64,000 nt of DNA from Myotis daubentonii. Lineage: Eukaryota > Chordata > Mammalia > Chiroptera > Vespertilionidae. The stretch lies in the NCBI RefSeq assembly GCF_963259705.1, contig NC_081844.1:11517715-11581714 (forward strand). Reading direction: 5' to 3'. Below, in pieces: positions 1-12,900 of the stretch; within the stretch, counting starts at the first letter, position 1, and each line of letters begins with the position of its first letter. The notes under the pieces were generated by a model. The model saw nothing but the letters and a program-made list of their open reading frames with translations. It did not search any database and was not told where the DNA came from. The translations under genes were made by a program, and so were the position numbers.

Positions 1-70
1 CTGGAATCAAACCTGGGACCCTTCAGTCTGCAGGCCGATCCTCTATCCACTGAGCCAAACCGGTCAGGGC
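1..70 (-). repeat. Ves SINE, 5' half, cut by window edge
   Basis: Reverse complement of the tRNA-derived Ves head: the stretch ending at 70 reads as the inverse of the GGTTTGGCTCAGTGGATAG block. Only the promoter-bearing half is inside the window. Confidence 0.85.
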
Positions 71-651
71 CGGTTATTTCTTATATAAGCCTTTGCAGGG
101 CCCGATTTCCAGTGGATTGACATCATTCTGTAAGAAGCATTTCTCTCTCTCACCATAGGCTCTTATCCTAGAGTTACATTTTTGTAGCCACGATGGAGAC
201 TACTACACAGGAACACAGTCACTAAATGCAGGCAAGACTGTCACTGAGTATTTTGCCCAGAAAACATGGTACTTCTAAAATGTTAGGATACTTGGCTCAT
301 TGGACACATATGGAAAACTGATGCCAGTGCTTAAGAGGATGGTTTGGTGAGAAGTGTAAAGTTGCATGAATGAAGCTCTGCACTTAGAGCTTCTACACTA
401 TCTCATAAGTGCATAACTCTTACGTTGCAAGCTGAGATTTATTTATTTCCCCCTTGAATGAGCTTTATTTATTGTTCCTTTTATGCTGACTTGAGAACCA
501 GATACAGTTACTTGAAAGTGTAATGAGGAATCAAAATTGCTCTTCATTACTAGAGGGACTGGTAGCATTTGGATTATTTTTCTCTTATCTGTTTCTTTCC
601 TGCCGTGCATGTTTTTAGAATTGTAAGAAATTGCCTTAATTTTAATAACAG

Positions 652-701
652 CTATGTTCAATGGACAACTGCTATTTGATAGACCAATGCACGTTAAAAT
701 G
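652..701 (+). CDS. HNRNPM: HNRNPM exon: C-terminal end of RRM2
   Basis: Acceptor aataacag, donor gtaagt. Enters in phase 2 and encodes MFNGQLLFDRPMHVKM, the last helix and strand of the second RNA recognition motif. Confidence 0.95.
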
Positions 702-3700
702 GTAAGTTAATAGGTTCTCCAAAATACACTCAAGTGTAGCAAAAACATAGGATTACTAATAGTGCACGCACAGCCATTATTTATGATCAGTCTAAGTCAG
801 TGATTTTCAACTGGTGTGCCACAATAATTTTTAAAACATGCAGTACCTATTTATTTTTATTGAATTTATTGGGGTGATATTTGTTAATAAAATTATATAA
901 ATTTCAGGTGTATAATAATAGAGTATATCTAAAACCTGACTATATAGTCAGGGGCACTGACCTCTTCCCTTATTTATTTTTAAATTTATCTTTATTGTTG
1001 AAAGTATTACAGATTTTGTTCCCCCGTTGACCCCGTCTATTCTGCACCAGTCCGTCAGTCCCCCCTCCCATATTCCCACCCCCACCCCACCAAAGCCTAC
1101 CACACTATTTTTTCTGTGTCCATGGGTTATGCATATATGCATATAAGTTCTTTGGTTAATTTCTTCCTGTCCTCCCCCACCCCCTTTCAACAAACCTCTT
1201 CCTTTAGATTGTCAAATAAAAAAAATGACAGCCAACACAACAGTATCTGTTCGATGTGAATGAATCAAAAGTGTACCCTTCTTTTTGTCGGATGGGTGAA
1301 AAATAAATTTTTTGGCATGCCGCAGAATTTCAGTAATTATTTTATGTGCCATGAAATGAAAAATGTTGAAAATCGCTGGTTTAAGTTAAAATAGTGAACA
1401 CATTTATGACAGAAATAACCTTTGCTCATGCAGCTCATCCTGTCCTAATCTATACTAGAGGCCTGGTACACAACATTCATGCACTGGGGGAAGGGGTCCC
1501 TCAGTCCGGCCTGTGCCTCTCGTAGCCCGGGACCTCTCGGGGGATGTCTGCCTGCCGGCTTAGACCCACTCCCCACAGATATCCCCCAAGGGGTCCTTAG
1601 CTGCCAGTCACAAGCCGGGCTTCTGGCTGAGCCTCTGCCCCCTGGTGGTCAGTGTGCATCATAGCGACCGGTCATTCTGCCATTTGGTCAATTTGCAATT
1701 AGCCTTTTATTATATAGGACAGTAAAAAAGCCCAGCGACTGAATGACAGGTCAACCAGGTGTTATGATGTGAACTGACCACCAGGGGGCAGATGCTCAGC
1801 GCAGGAGCTGCCCCCTGGTGGTCAGTGCGCTCCCACAGTGGGAGCATCGCTCTGCTGACCTGGATGAGCAGCACTCCTCGCAGGCCACTCCCCGCACCAG
1901 TGCACACATGCCGTGCATGGGGCCTCTAGTTTCAGATATATTATTATTTGCATAGTTGGCTAATTGACAGGGTCAGGAGGTCAGTTGAGTATCCTGCTTG
2001 AGCAAGTGATCAATTTTAAGGAATAATTATGTACCCTGGGTTTTCAGTTCTCAGTATGTTTTGTTAGTATTATATTTGTTGTGAACCTAATTAAGTCTTC
2101 GGTCAGACAGCCTTTAAAGTTTTGTTGAAGTGCTTCAATTAGCCTTGCTATGGCTGTGCCAAAGACAATGGTTAATACAAGCATGATTAGAACATGGTGA
2201 GGGCAAGGTAGTTAGCACTCACATTCAGGAAGAAAATAAAAGGAATTGTAAAGGAGTTTGTTTTTTTAATTGTTTAAAAAAAATAGATAATTGCTAAGCG
2301 GGGGGGAACATCTGTAAGACTCAACAATAAAGATTTTTAAAATTTCTATACAAGCCCCCAAAAAATTGGTTCATGTGTTTCAAAAGCATGAAAACGGTAA
2401 TGTGAGTCTTGCTTTTGCTTCATATCCAGGTCCTATCCATCCCCACAGTATACATCTGAGTGTATATTTTAATCCTTTCCTCTTAGCAAGAAATACTCCT
2501 TTTTTAAAAAAAGATTGTTTTGGAATTTAAAATTTTCATTGATTTTTTTAGAGGGAGAGAGAGTGGGAGAAAGAGTTATTTCACTTTTTATACATTTATT
2601 GGTTGATTTTTAAAAAATATATATATTTTATTGATTTCAGAAAGGAAATGAGAGGGAGAGAGATAGAAACATCAATGATGAGAGAGAATCATTGATTGGC
2701 TGTCTCCTGCACAGGGGATTGAGTCAGCAACACAGGCATGTGCCTTGACTGGGAATTGAACCATGACCCTGGTTCACAGGTTGACGCTTAACCACTGAGC
2801 AACACCATCCGGGCAGTTGGTGGATTCTTGTATGTGCCTGATTGGGGATCGAACCCCTAGCCTTGGTGTATTGGGATGATGCTCTAATCGACTGAGCAAC
2901 CCGGCCAGGGCTCCAGGCTTTTTTTTTTTTTTTTTTAATATATTTTATTGATTTTTTTACAGAGAAGAAGGGAGAGGGATAGAGAGTTAGAAACATCGAT
3001 GAGAGAGATCGATCAGCTGCCTCCTGCACGCCCCCCCAGTGGGGATGTGCCCGCAACCAAGGTACATGCCCTTGACCGGAATCAAACCTGGGACCCTTGA
3101 GTCCGCAGGCCGACGCTCTATCCACTGAACCAAACCGGTTCAGCTCCAGGCTTTTTTTGATACGTGCATGGTATTCTATGGTGAGGGCGTCTCATCATTT
3201 ATTAAACTAGTCGTCTGTTGATGGGTGTTGTTCCTGTCTTTTGCTGTTGCCAACAGTCTTCTAGGAATACTGAGATATATTTACTTTTTCTTTCAGGATG
3301 AGAGGGCCTTACCAAAGGGAGATTTTTTCCCTCCTGAGCGTCCACAACAACTTCCCCGTAAGTGTCTCATTTATTATGGTTGAGATTTTGAATTTGATTT
3401 ATATTAACCAGAAAACTACAATGACTCTTTGAATTTGTGCCATGTTATCTTGCAAAATTCATACATGGATGTTCATACATAGCAGCATAATTTTAGCTGA
3501 TCAGTGGGTAAATACAATGGTAAATCCATACAATGGAACATTCATTACTCAGCCATAAAAAGGAACAAAGTACCAATACATGTTACAGTATGGATGAGAC
3601 TTGATTCCCATCTATAGGAAACATCCAGAACAGGTGAGTCTATAGGCAGGAAGTACATTAGTGGTTGCCAGGGGCTGGGAGAGTGACTGCTAATGGGGAT

Positions 3701-6700
3701 AGGATGTCTTTTTGGGGTGATGAGAATGTACTGATTTAGATAGTGGTAATTGCATAACTCTGTATATACTAAAAATACCTGAGCTTTACTCTCTAAATTG
3801 ATGAATGTTATTGTATGTGAAGTGCGTCAATCAAAGTTTTTATAGAGGGTAATTTGCAATATCCAGGTAAAAATCTGTGTTACAACGGGGAAGGCTAGTT
3901 GATAGGTCACTGCATAGATGGAAATGGCATACATTAATGAAGTCCAGCACTTCATCTGGCAAGCCCACAGGGGAAAGCTGAGCCTTGGCACAGACAGCAG
4001 TGGGAGTGAGGGCCTGTTGTAGCATGGGGGTTGGGAAATCAGCAGTGCAGACCCAGGCTAGTGTGTTGATGGAAGACTGGGAAGGATGAGGTGGGTGAGG
4101 GTGGGAACTGCTTATGCTTTGCTAGGGAGGACTTCTTACCAGATAAGGCAATTGGGGTGGGGCTGTTGGAGTGCCAGCCAATGCCTACAGTCTGGGGCAG
4201 TGACTTAAGTTTGATGCCCAGCCATCAGAGACTAGAATGCTAACTTTTGTGTGCTTTTGCAGTTCATGGTTACAGAAGCATAATAGAGGCAGATATTGAG
4301 GGGAAGTCAGTGACTTCAAAAATAGGACTTGGCTTATCTATTGAAAGTTAATATTTATTGAAGGACCACATTTCTTTTGTCATAACCAATGTGATCATTT
4401 GCAGTGGTCATCCAGGGTCAAGGGGGGTGGCTCTTGTTGACTTTCTGCAGGGTGACGGGGGTGGTGCTGATTGGCAACTTTGGCAGGCAGGTACTGGGCC
4501 CCAGGGAGCCCATTATCCAAGGCTTTTTGGTCTCTGAGCACATTTCAGAGGGTTGACTTGGAAGTCATCAGTAATTGGGGAGTAAGTAACCTTGGTAATT
4601 TCCTGCTGCTGTTTCTCCGCAATTTAAAAACAGAGGGATGTTTTTGTTTTTGTTTTTTTGTTTTGTTTTTTTTTTAACAGAGGGATGTTAATCAGATTAA
4701 ACACTTGGGAACTCTGTCAGGTTTTTTTTGTGAGGGTGACATTGGTTAATAAAATTATATAGGTTTCAGGTGTACAGTTCTATAATCATCATCTGTACAT
4801 TTTATTATGTGTTCAACACCCTCGTCAAGTCTCTCTTTATTGCCATTTATACCCCCATGCCCTTTTATCTCCTCCATCCCCCTTTCTAATGAACCTTTTT
4901 CCATTTAAAAAACAGTTTCTTGTTCTTGGTTTAAGCCTCAGACCATGGTCAACTAGAGCACTGCAAGTGTCTTACACTATCTCAGGTCTTATTGACTATT
5001 CTTAAATTTTAAATTTTTATTGATTTTATTAATTAAATATTTTTATTATTTAAAATACTTTTATTGATTTCAGAGAGGGAGAGGAGAGATATAAACATCA
5101 ATGATAAGAGGGAATCATTGATTGGCTGCCTCCTGAACCCCCCTACTGGGGATTGAGCCCGCAACCTGGGCATGTGCGCTTGGTCAGAATTGAACCCAGG
5201 ACCCTTCAGTCTTGAGGCTGGTGCTCTATCCACTAAGCCAAACCAGCTAAGGTATTTTTTTTTTTTTAAGAGAGGAAGGGAGAGAGATAGAAACATTGAT
5301 AGAGAGAAACATCTATCAGCTGCCTCCTACACGTCCGCTACTGACCAGAAATCAAACCAGTGGCCTTCTTGGGGTCTGGGATGATGCTGAACCAATTTGA
5401 GTCACACCAGCCAGGCTATTTTTATTGATTTTAAAGAGAGAAACATCAATTGCTTCCTTCCTATATGTGCCCCGATTGGGGATTGAGCCTGTAACCTAGG
5501 TATGTTTCCTGATCTGGAATCAAACTTGCAATCTCTTGGTGTACAGAATGACACTCCAACCAGCCAAGCCACCCAGTCAGGGCAAACCTTGTTTGCTCTT
5601 TTGAGACCAATCTGTATTCTTGGGTCCCTGTTTGTGGACTTGAGGGTGGGCTGGGTATTAATCCATGGGTTAGGAAGCTTTGGGGTAGAGATTGGCAGGT
5701 GGAAGTGGGCATATTTGTCACACTTGCCACCTAATGTCTTGAGTTGCCCTCCTTTTTTTTTTAATCCTCACCCTTTTCTGTTGATTTTTTTTTTTTTTTA
5801 AGAGAAAGTGGAAGGGGCGGGGAGAGAGAAACTGATTGGTTGCCTCCCACATGTGCCCTGATTAGGGCTGGGGTCGAACCTGCAATCCTTAGGTGCTCGG
5901 GGTGACACTTTAACCATTGAGCCACAATGGCCAGGGCTTGAGTTGCCTTTTTATTTAGGGAAACAAATAGGTGCTCACAATTTTTACTGTGTGAGCTGTT
6001 CACAGTTCTCTGTAACTTTGAAGTGAACTGATTTTTAGTTGTGCCTTTCTACATATCACAAACTGATCTGTAAAAGGTTAGCCTTAAAAAGGAGAGCTCT
6101 CACGTGTACAACTGTTGAGTTACGAATTAGAACCTGTGTTTGTTGTAGAGGTGGGTGGAAATGGAGCTTGACAGTTATGATTCTTTTGCTGTTGAGAGTC
6201 ATGGTTTATTCTAAGTTAGTGGAATTTACACTTCTGATTTTCTCTTTTCCTTTCAGATGGACTTGGTGGTATTGGCATGGGGTTAGGACCAGGAGGGCAG
6301 CCTATCGATGCCAATCACCTAAATAAAGGCATTGGCATGGGAAACATAGGACCTGCAGGTGAGAATTACAGTGTACCTTGATTAGAGACTTATGGGGAGT
6401 GTAAAGTTATTAACAATATATAATTAAAATAATCCTATATAATAAAGAGGTAATATGCAAATTCACTGTCATGCACTTGCACAAATGGCCACCCGCCATA
6501 TGGTCACAAGATGGCCGGCAGGGGAGGGCTGTTGTGGGCGATCAGGCCAGCAAGAGAGGGCAGTTAGGGGTGACCGGGCTGGCAGGGGAGGGTAGTTGGG
6601 GGGGACCCAGGCCTGCAGGGGAGGGCATTTGGGAGCAACTGGGCCAGCAGGGGAGCAGTTAGGCATCGATCATGATGGCAGCGGAGTGGTTAGGGGGTCA

Positions 6701-6877
6701 TCAAACTAGCAGGCAGAAGCAGTTAGGGGCAATCAGGCAGGCGGGTGGTTGGGAGCCAGCAGTCCTGGATTGTGAGAGGGATGTCCGACTGCCGGTTTAG
6801 GCCCCATCCCTATGGCCTAAACCGGCAGTCGGACATACCCCGAGGGGTTCCAGATTGAAGAGGGTACAGGCTGGGCT

Positions 6878-6924
<47 letters not shown>

Positions 6925-9900
6925 TGAATTTCGTGCACTGGGCCTCTAGTTATTGAGATAATTTGACATTGAGTAGTTTAAAAAGAATAAGGATTTAATT
7001 GGGGCAGAGTTCCCTCTTTTTTTTTTTTTAAGCCTCACCCTAGGACAGTGATGGCGAACCTATGACACGCTGTCAGAGGTGACACGCGAACTCATTTTTT
7101 TGGTTGATTTTTCTTTGTTAAATGGCATTTAAATATGTAAAATAAATATCAAAAATATAAATCTTTGTTTTACTATGGTTGCAGATATCAAAAAATTTCT
7201 ATATGTGACATGGCACCAGAGTTAAGTTAGGGTTTCTCAAAATGCTGACATGCCGAGCTCACAAGGTTCGCCATCACTGCCCTATGATATTTTTTCTGAT
7301 ATTTAGAGAGAGAGTGGGAGGGAGGGAGGAACGGGGAGAGAGGAATATTGATGTGAGAGAGACACATTGACTGGTGCCTCCTGCACATGCCCCAATTAGG
7401 GCCAGGAATCAAGCCTGCAACCGTTTGGCCCATAGACTGGCTCTCTAACCATTGAGCAAACCAGCCAGGGCCCCTGCTTTTTTTTATTTTTCCTGAATTG
7501 AATCCTTTTTCCCCCTAAAGCCATCATACCTTAGCATTTTATCCTTGCATAACCTTCTGAGCTGACATAGTTAAGCTATTCAATAAAAGGAGGCAAGCCA
7601 GAGAGTTGGTCTTGCTCAAGGTCACACTATCAGTTAGTGACAGAGACTGTAAGTCTCCTGATCATGGGACCACAGCACTGCCACAGTCTATTACTCAGAC
7701 GCCCTTGGGCTAAGGCCTTGGTGTTGATACGTTTTCTAGAGGTAGGGGCATTGATGGATGCTAAAAGGCCTGGGGGGGCCTCATTACATGACAGCATAGT
7801 TATTGTAGGCCACAGGACATGTGATGCACAGTTTTGTTTTTGTTCAAAGAAGATAAGAAATAGCTAATGAATAAAGGCTTTGGTGTGTAGAACAAACTTT
7901 AAACAGCATTTTCATTTCTGTGCAGTGAGGCATTTATATACTATTAAATATTTTTATGACTTCCGACTTAAATGTTTCTTGAAATCCTTTGAATTTCAAG
8001 ATGGGTGCACCTCTACCTTGCTATTATCAGTTCTTTATATTCCTTATCTTTCAGCTTAAACTCTGGGGCCTACCTAAGGCCTGGGTCAGCCCCTCAAAGA
8101 GGCTCTACTAATCTGACCACCACACCGTCCTACCTGATACCTAAGAGGAAAGGCGGCTTGGGTTGGGGGAGGGAAGCCTCAGTGTTACTAGGAACTGCTT
8201 TTTACTTAGAGCAGGAGTGGGGAATGTCTGTCCAGGACCATATAAGGCCCTCTAAATCATTTGGTCTGGCCCCGCCAAGGCGTTCGGGGTGAATTAATTA
8301 AATGTTTGACCAAATATAGCAAGCTAATTTTTAAGTTGATACTTTTGTATGGCCTGTGAATGATGTTATAATATCCAAATGGCCCTTGGCAGAAAAAAGT
8401 TCCCCACCCCTGACTTACAGAATTTTACCTTTCAAAGAGATTTTTAAATATACTTCCCCTAAAATAAGTTTCTAATGAATGTTACCTAGTCTGTATCTTA
8501 TAATTAGATTTCATGTTTAAAACTGTCTGTCTTGAGCATTTAGTTAAACTATATGAATCCTACATAATTTTGAGTCATGTGGTGATTATTTTGTTAAAGG
8601 CTTAAATACTTTTTGGGGAATGTGATTGTTTGACAGTTGAAATGGCACCCCCACCACCTCCCCTTTTCTTGACAATTAAAATATATTCATAATCAGTGGT
8701 ATTTATACATTTGCTGGTTTAGAATTTCTTGTGTGTGTGTGTTGTGGTTTTTTTAAGTTCAAATGTTACTGCTTCGACATAATTTTAATTTGCATTGACT
8801 TTTTCTTTTTAAGGAATGGGAATGGAAGGCATAGGATTTGGAATAAATAAAATGGGAGGTAAGAAATTTAAAATAAAGTACAAATGTAATCCTTTTTAGT
8901 TATGGTTTTCTCTCTTTTTTCCTATTTGTTTCTCTTAAGCCCTGCATGAAATTTTTACTTTTACTTTGACTTCAAAAAAGTTTAAGTCTTGAAATTAACC
9001 TGTCCTTTCTTCCCATGGGTGCCTTGGCTTTTGGTTCTGGGTTTCTTACTTACTGGCTCTGTGTCTTTGGGCAAATCACTTCATCTCTCTGGACCACTGT
9101 TTGTTTGTGATTCATGGAAGGGGTGGATCAGATCAGCTTTTTTGAGGGTGCTGATTTTTTTTTTTAAATATATTTTATTGATTTTTTTACAGAGAGGAAG
9201 GGAGAGAGATAGAGAGTTAGAAACATCAATGGGAGAGAAACATCGATCAGCCGCCTCCTGCACATCTACTGGGGATGTGCCCGCAACCCAGGTACATGCC
9301 CTTGACCAGAATTGAACCTGGGACCTTTCAGTCCGCAGGCCGACGCTCTATCCACTGAGCCATACCGGTTTCGGCAGAGGGTGCTGATTTTAAGCAAGGA
9401 GCACTAACATTTGTTTTTTTCTAAAAGTCCATAAACTTGGTAAGCAAGTTCCTTGCAGAAAATAAAATATGCCCAAATGAAACTTGTGAAAACCGTTTTC
9501 TTTTCCTAAGCAGTCTAAGCAGGTCTCATAGGGATGGTGCTGAAATGTGTATTCTCTTTCAGGCATGGAGGGTCCCTTTGGTGGTGGTATGGAAAACATG
9601 GGTCGATTTGGATCTGGGATGAACATGGGCAGGATAAACGGTAAGACAAGTGTTGCCTTCCTGCTTGCCTCTTACTCTTTGCTGGCTGTTGGGTCTTGTG
9701 TGACCTTTAGGCAGTAGACCCATTTTTAATACATTATTCTCCCCTTCCACTTTTCTACCAAATCAATGTCTTTGAATTGCCTTAAATATCAGTAAAACTG
9801 TAAGTTTGTAGTTTTAGAAGCTAGACATAATGGTAGGTTTTTATTCTCTTGGTCACTAAATTCTTGAGACATCCTGTATTCTGAATCTTCTCCAGTAATA

Positions 9901-12900
9901 GTTCAGTAAAAATTTAAAGCTATCTTATTGCCTGCAACACTAGCAAGCATCATGTAGATACCTGTGCTTATGTTTTGCACCCTTTAAAATGGTCTCCAAG
10001 TGTAAGGGATTAGTTTCTTTAGCATTTTTTATGAAGTTCGTGTTTCCCCTAGAGTGCTGGACTGATGAGTTCTTTATCATTTGCCCTGATGATTCTTGAG
10101 TTGTAAGCAGAAGCATTAATTTAGTTTTACATAACACAAATTTTTGTGCACTATCATTCAAATCTTACAGCCCTTCCGACCTCTTAATAGAACTATAATG
10201 ATAATATTAATTATAATGACAGTGTGTTGTGTCAATTAGTTTTTGCAAGAACCACATGATGTGTAGGTACTGTTATCCCCATTTAAGCAGAAACTGAGGC
10301 CCAGAGAGTGACTTGCCCTTGGGTTACATGGCTAGCAATGGTGGACCCAGGCTTTCTGACTCCAGAGTCTGACTCTTTAATATGCTGCAATCCTGCCTTT
10401 TAGAATTGCCCCTAGCACTGGCTTTAAGCAGCCTCCCTCACTAGCAGGGCTGTTGAGTGTGCTGTGAGAAACCTGCAATCTGTCTTTTTAAAATCCTCTG
10501 GGTTTTGGTAGACTCTGACCTTGCCTGTGGGAACACTGCTTCCTTTATACACATAAAATTCCTTGGAAGCCATTAAGGATCTGGGGTTAAACCTTTCTTT
10601 GCTGGTCTGTAGTAATGGATATTGGGGAGATATATAGCGCAATCATACATTACTAGGATAGACATCAGATGTCAACTGGAAAACGATGTCCTGATGAGTA
10701 AAGTGTTCTTCATGGTGGGAAAAAAAGATGTAGGAAGGCCCTCACCATGAGTTAGGAATGGAAGGACAAAGGTCTGTGTTGCCAGTGTGTTCTCAGGCTT
10801 GCCTGTGGCTTATGTGTGCCTGGGATGTTTAATAAAAATAAAAGTTGGAGAAATTTGGCTTGATCAAGTGTTTATTCAGAGTAGATGAGTCATTAGAAAG
10901 GGGATTTGGGTTGTTACTCTGAGTGGACTGAAATGATTTAGAAGTAGTTGGGAACAGAGTGGGGGCTGTGCTGAGCCAGATGGATAAAGTCCTTGATGAC
11001 TTGGCAGCTGGAATGCTGCAGTTAATTTTGAGTCTGGTGATTAAAGCTTTAAAGTGCTGATTCTTGTGGAGAGTCAAACAGTGGAGGATGTGTTCTTAGG
11101 TTGTGTTCTTGGATGTTCTGAGGTATAGATACTTGAGTCTACCTCCATTCTCTACAGTAGAGAACAGAGCCTTTCTTCTTATATTTGAACTGTGTTCTAA
11201 TTTGGTGGGATCGACTCTAGATCCCTTGGGTGCTGGATCCAAGGGAAGTTTTAATCACTAGAAAAAAATTGAAGATGTTTCAGATTTAATTTAATGTTTA
11301 GTTGATGACTGTAATGCATATACTAGTATTATGGTCACAGGTGCTGATAACAGATTAGAAATTAATCAGCTTTTTGGGGCCATCCAGTAGATTGTTAAAT
11401 CTTGGTAGAATGGATGTAAAAATTTTAAATTGAAAGGTAATCACATATCAAATAATGACTGATTTGATGCAGTATTTGGCAGTGAAAAATACCCCCCCGC
11501 CCCGAGTACATTGGACTTCACACAGGGTTTCCTGAATTCTGCGGCCTGTTGACAGTTGGGAAGATTAGTTCTGAGGCCTTTAACAATGCATTAATGCCTG
11601 CATATGACTTTCTTATCTGAAAGGGGATGGGTGCTGCCTTCTTCATAGGCTTATGATAGGGATTAAAATAGTGTTGGAGAACTCCATCTGTTATAGGCCA
11701 CTCTGGGATTTCTTTTCTGCCCACCAGACACAGGCTTGGACAAGTTACCTACATTTCCAGCAGATAGCATGCCACCAATCTATGGGATTCATTTGGGTTG
11801 ATTCAAACTATGAATATAAAGCCCACCATTGCCAAAACTGTTGGATTTCCATACTAATTCTAGCCTCCTTCCAATGGAAATCATAAGGATATAGCCATTA
11901 TTTTGTAGTTGTGCAGTAAGAGATGTCCTTCAAATAGCACCTGTCTACCTTATATTTCTAGGGAGCAAGATAATAAACTAGATTTTTCAAGGACCTCTCA
12001 ATATGGGAAGGAGAAAAAGTAATTTGCATTTTTTATTTATTATTATTTTGCAAGTTTCAAGTCAAAAGGGTTTTCTATTGTTTTAAAGCATACAATGTAA
12101 AGACCGTCTAGAACAGCTGTCACCAACCAGTGGTCCTGTGATGTCCAAAAGATTGACAGCTGCTGCTTTAGAATATACAAGTAGCTCAGTGTCCACACTG
12201 ACAGCAGTTACACCAGGGACATTAGTTTCCATTCCCAGAGGGTGGAGTTTGGGGCAGTAAGGCCTTTGTTTTTAAAAGACATTGTAAAAAATAAATACTC
12301 CTGCTGTCAGCATAGAAAAAAATGAAGTTACCCAAATTCCATTATGTAGATGGAACCACTCCTAATATGCTAAGTGTCTGGTCCTCTGTTCAACCAATCA
12401 AAGTGTAATATGCTAATGATATGCTAAGGCCATTCAACTGCTCGCTATGACGTGCTTTGACCACCAGGGGGCAGACACTCGGACTGGTAGGTTAGCTTGC
12501 TGCTGGGGTCCGGCCCATCGGGACTGAGCAAAACAGGCCAACACACCCTGGAGCCCTCCCTGTCTGGCCAACCTCTCGCATCCTTCCCCGGCCCCATTCG
12601 TGCTCCAGTGGGGTCCCTCGGCCTGGCCTATGCCCTTGGCCTGTGCCCTCTTGCAATCCGGGATCCCGGGAGATGTCAGAGAGCTGGTTTCACCCCGATC
12701 CCGCAGGCCAGGCGAGGGGCCCCACTGGTGCATGAATTTGTGCATGGGGCCTCTAGTCTATTTATTTATTTATTTATTTTATAAATGGCTGTGCTTGTGT
12801 ATTACAGCAGGGGCTTTTACTTTAAGTTTAGGTTTCAACCTTCGCCTCACCCCTTACCAGGAATGTGACCCTGGTCAAGTTACGAAGTCATTTGAGCCTC

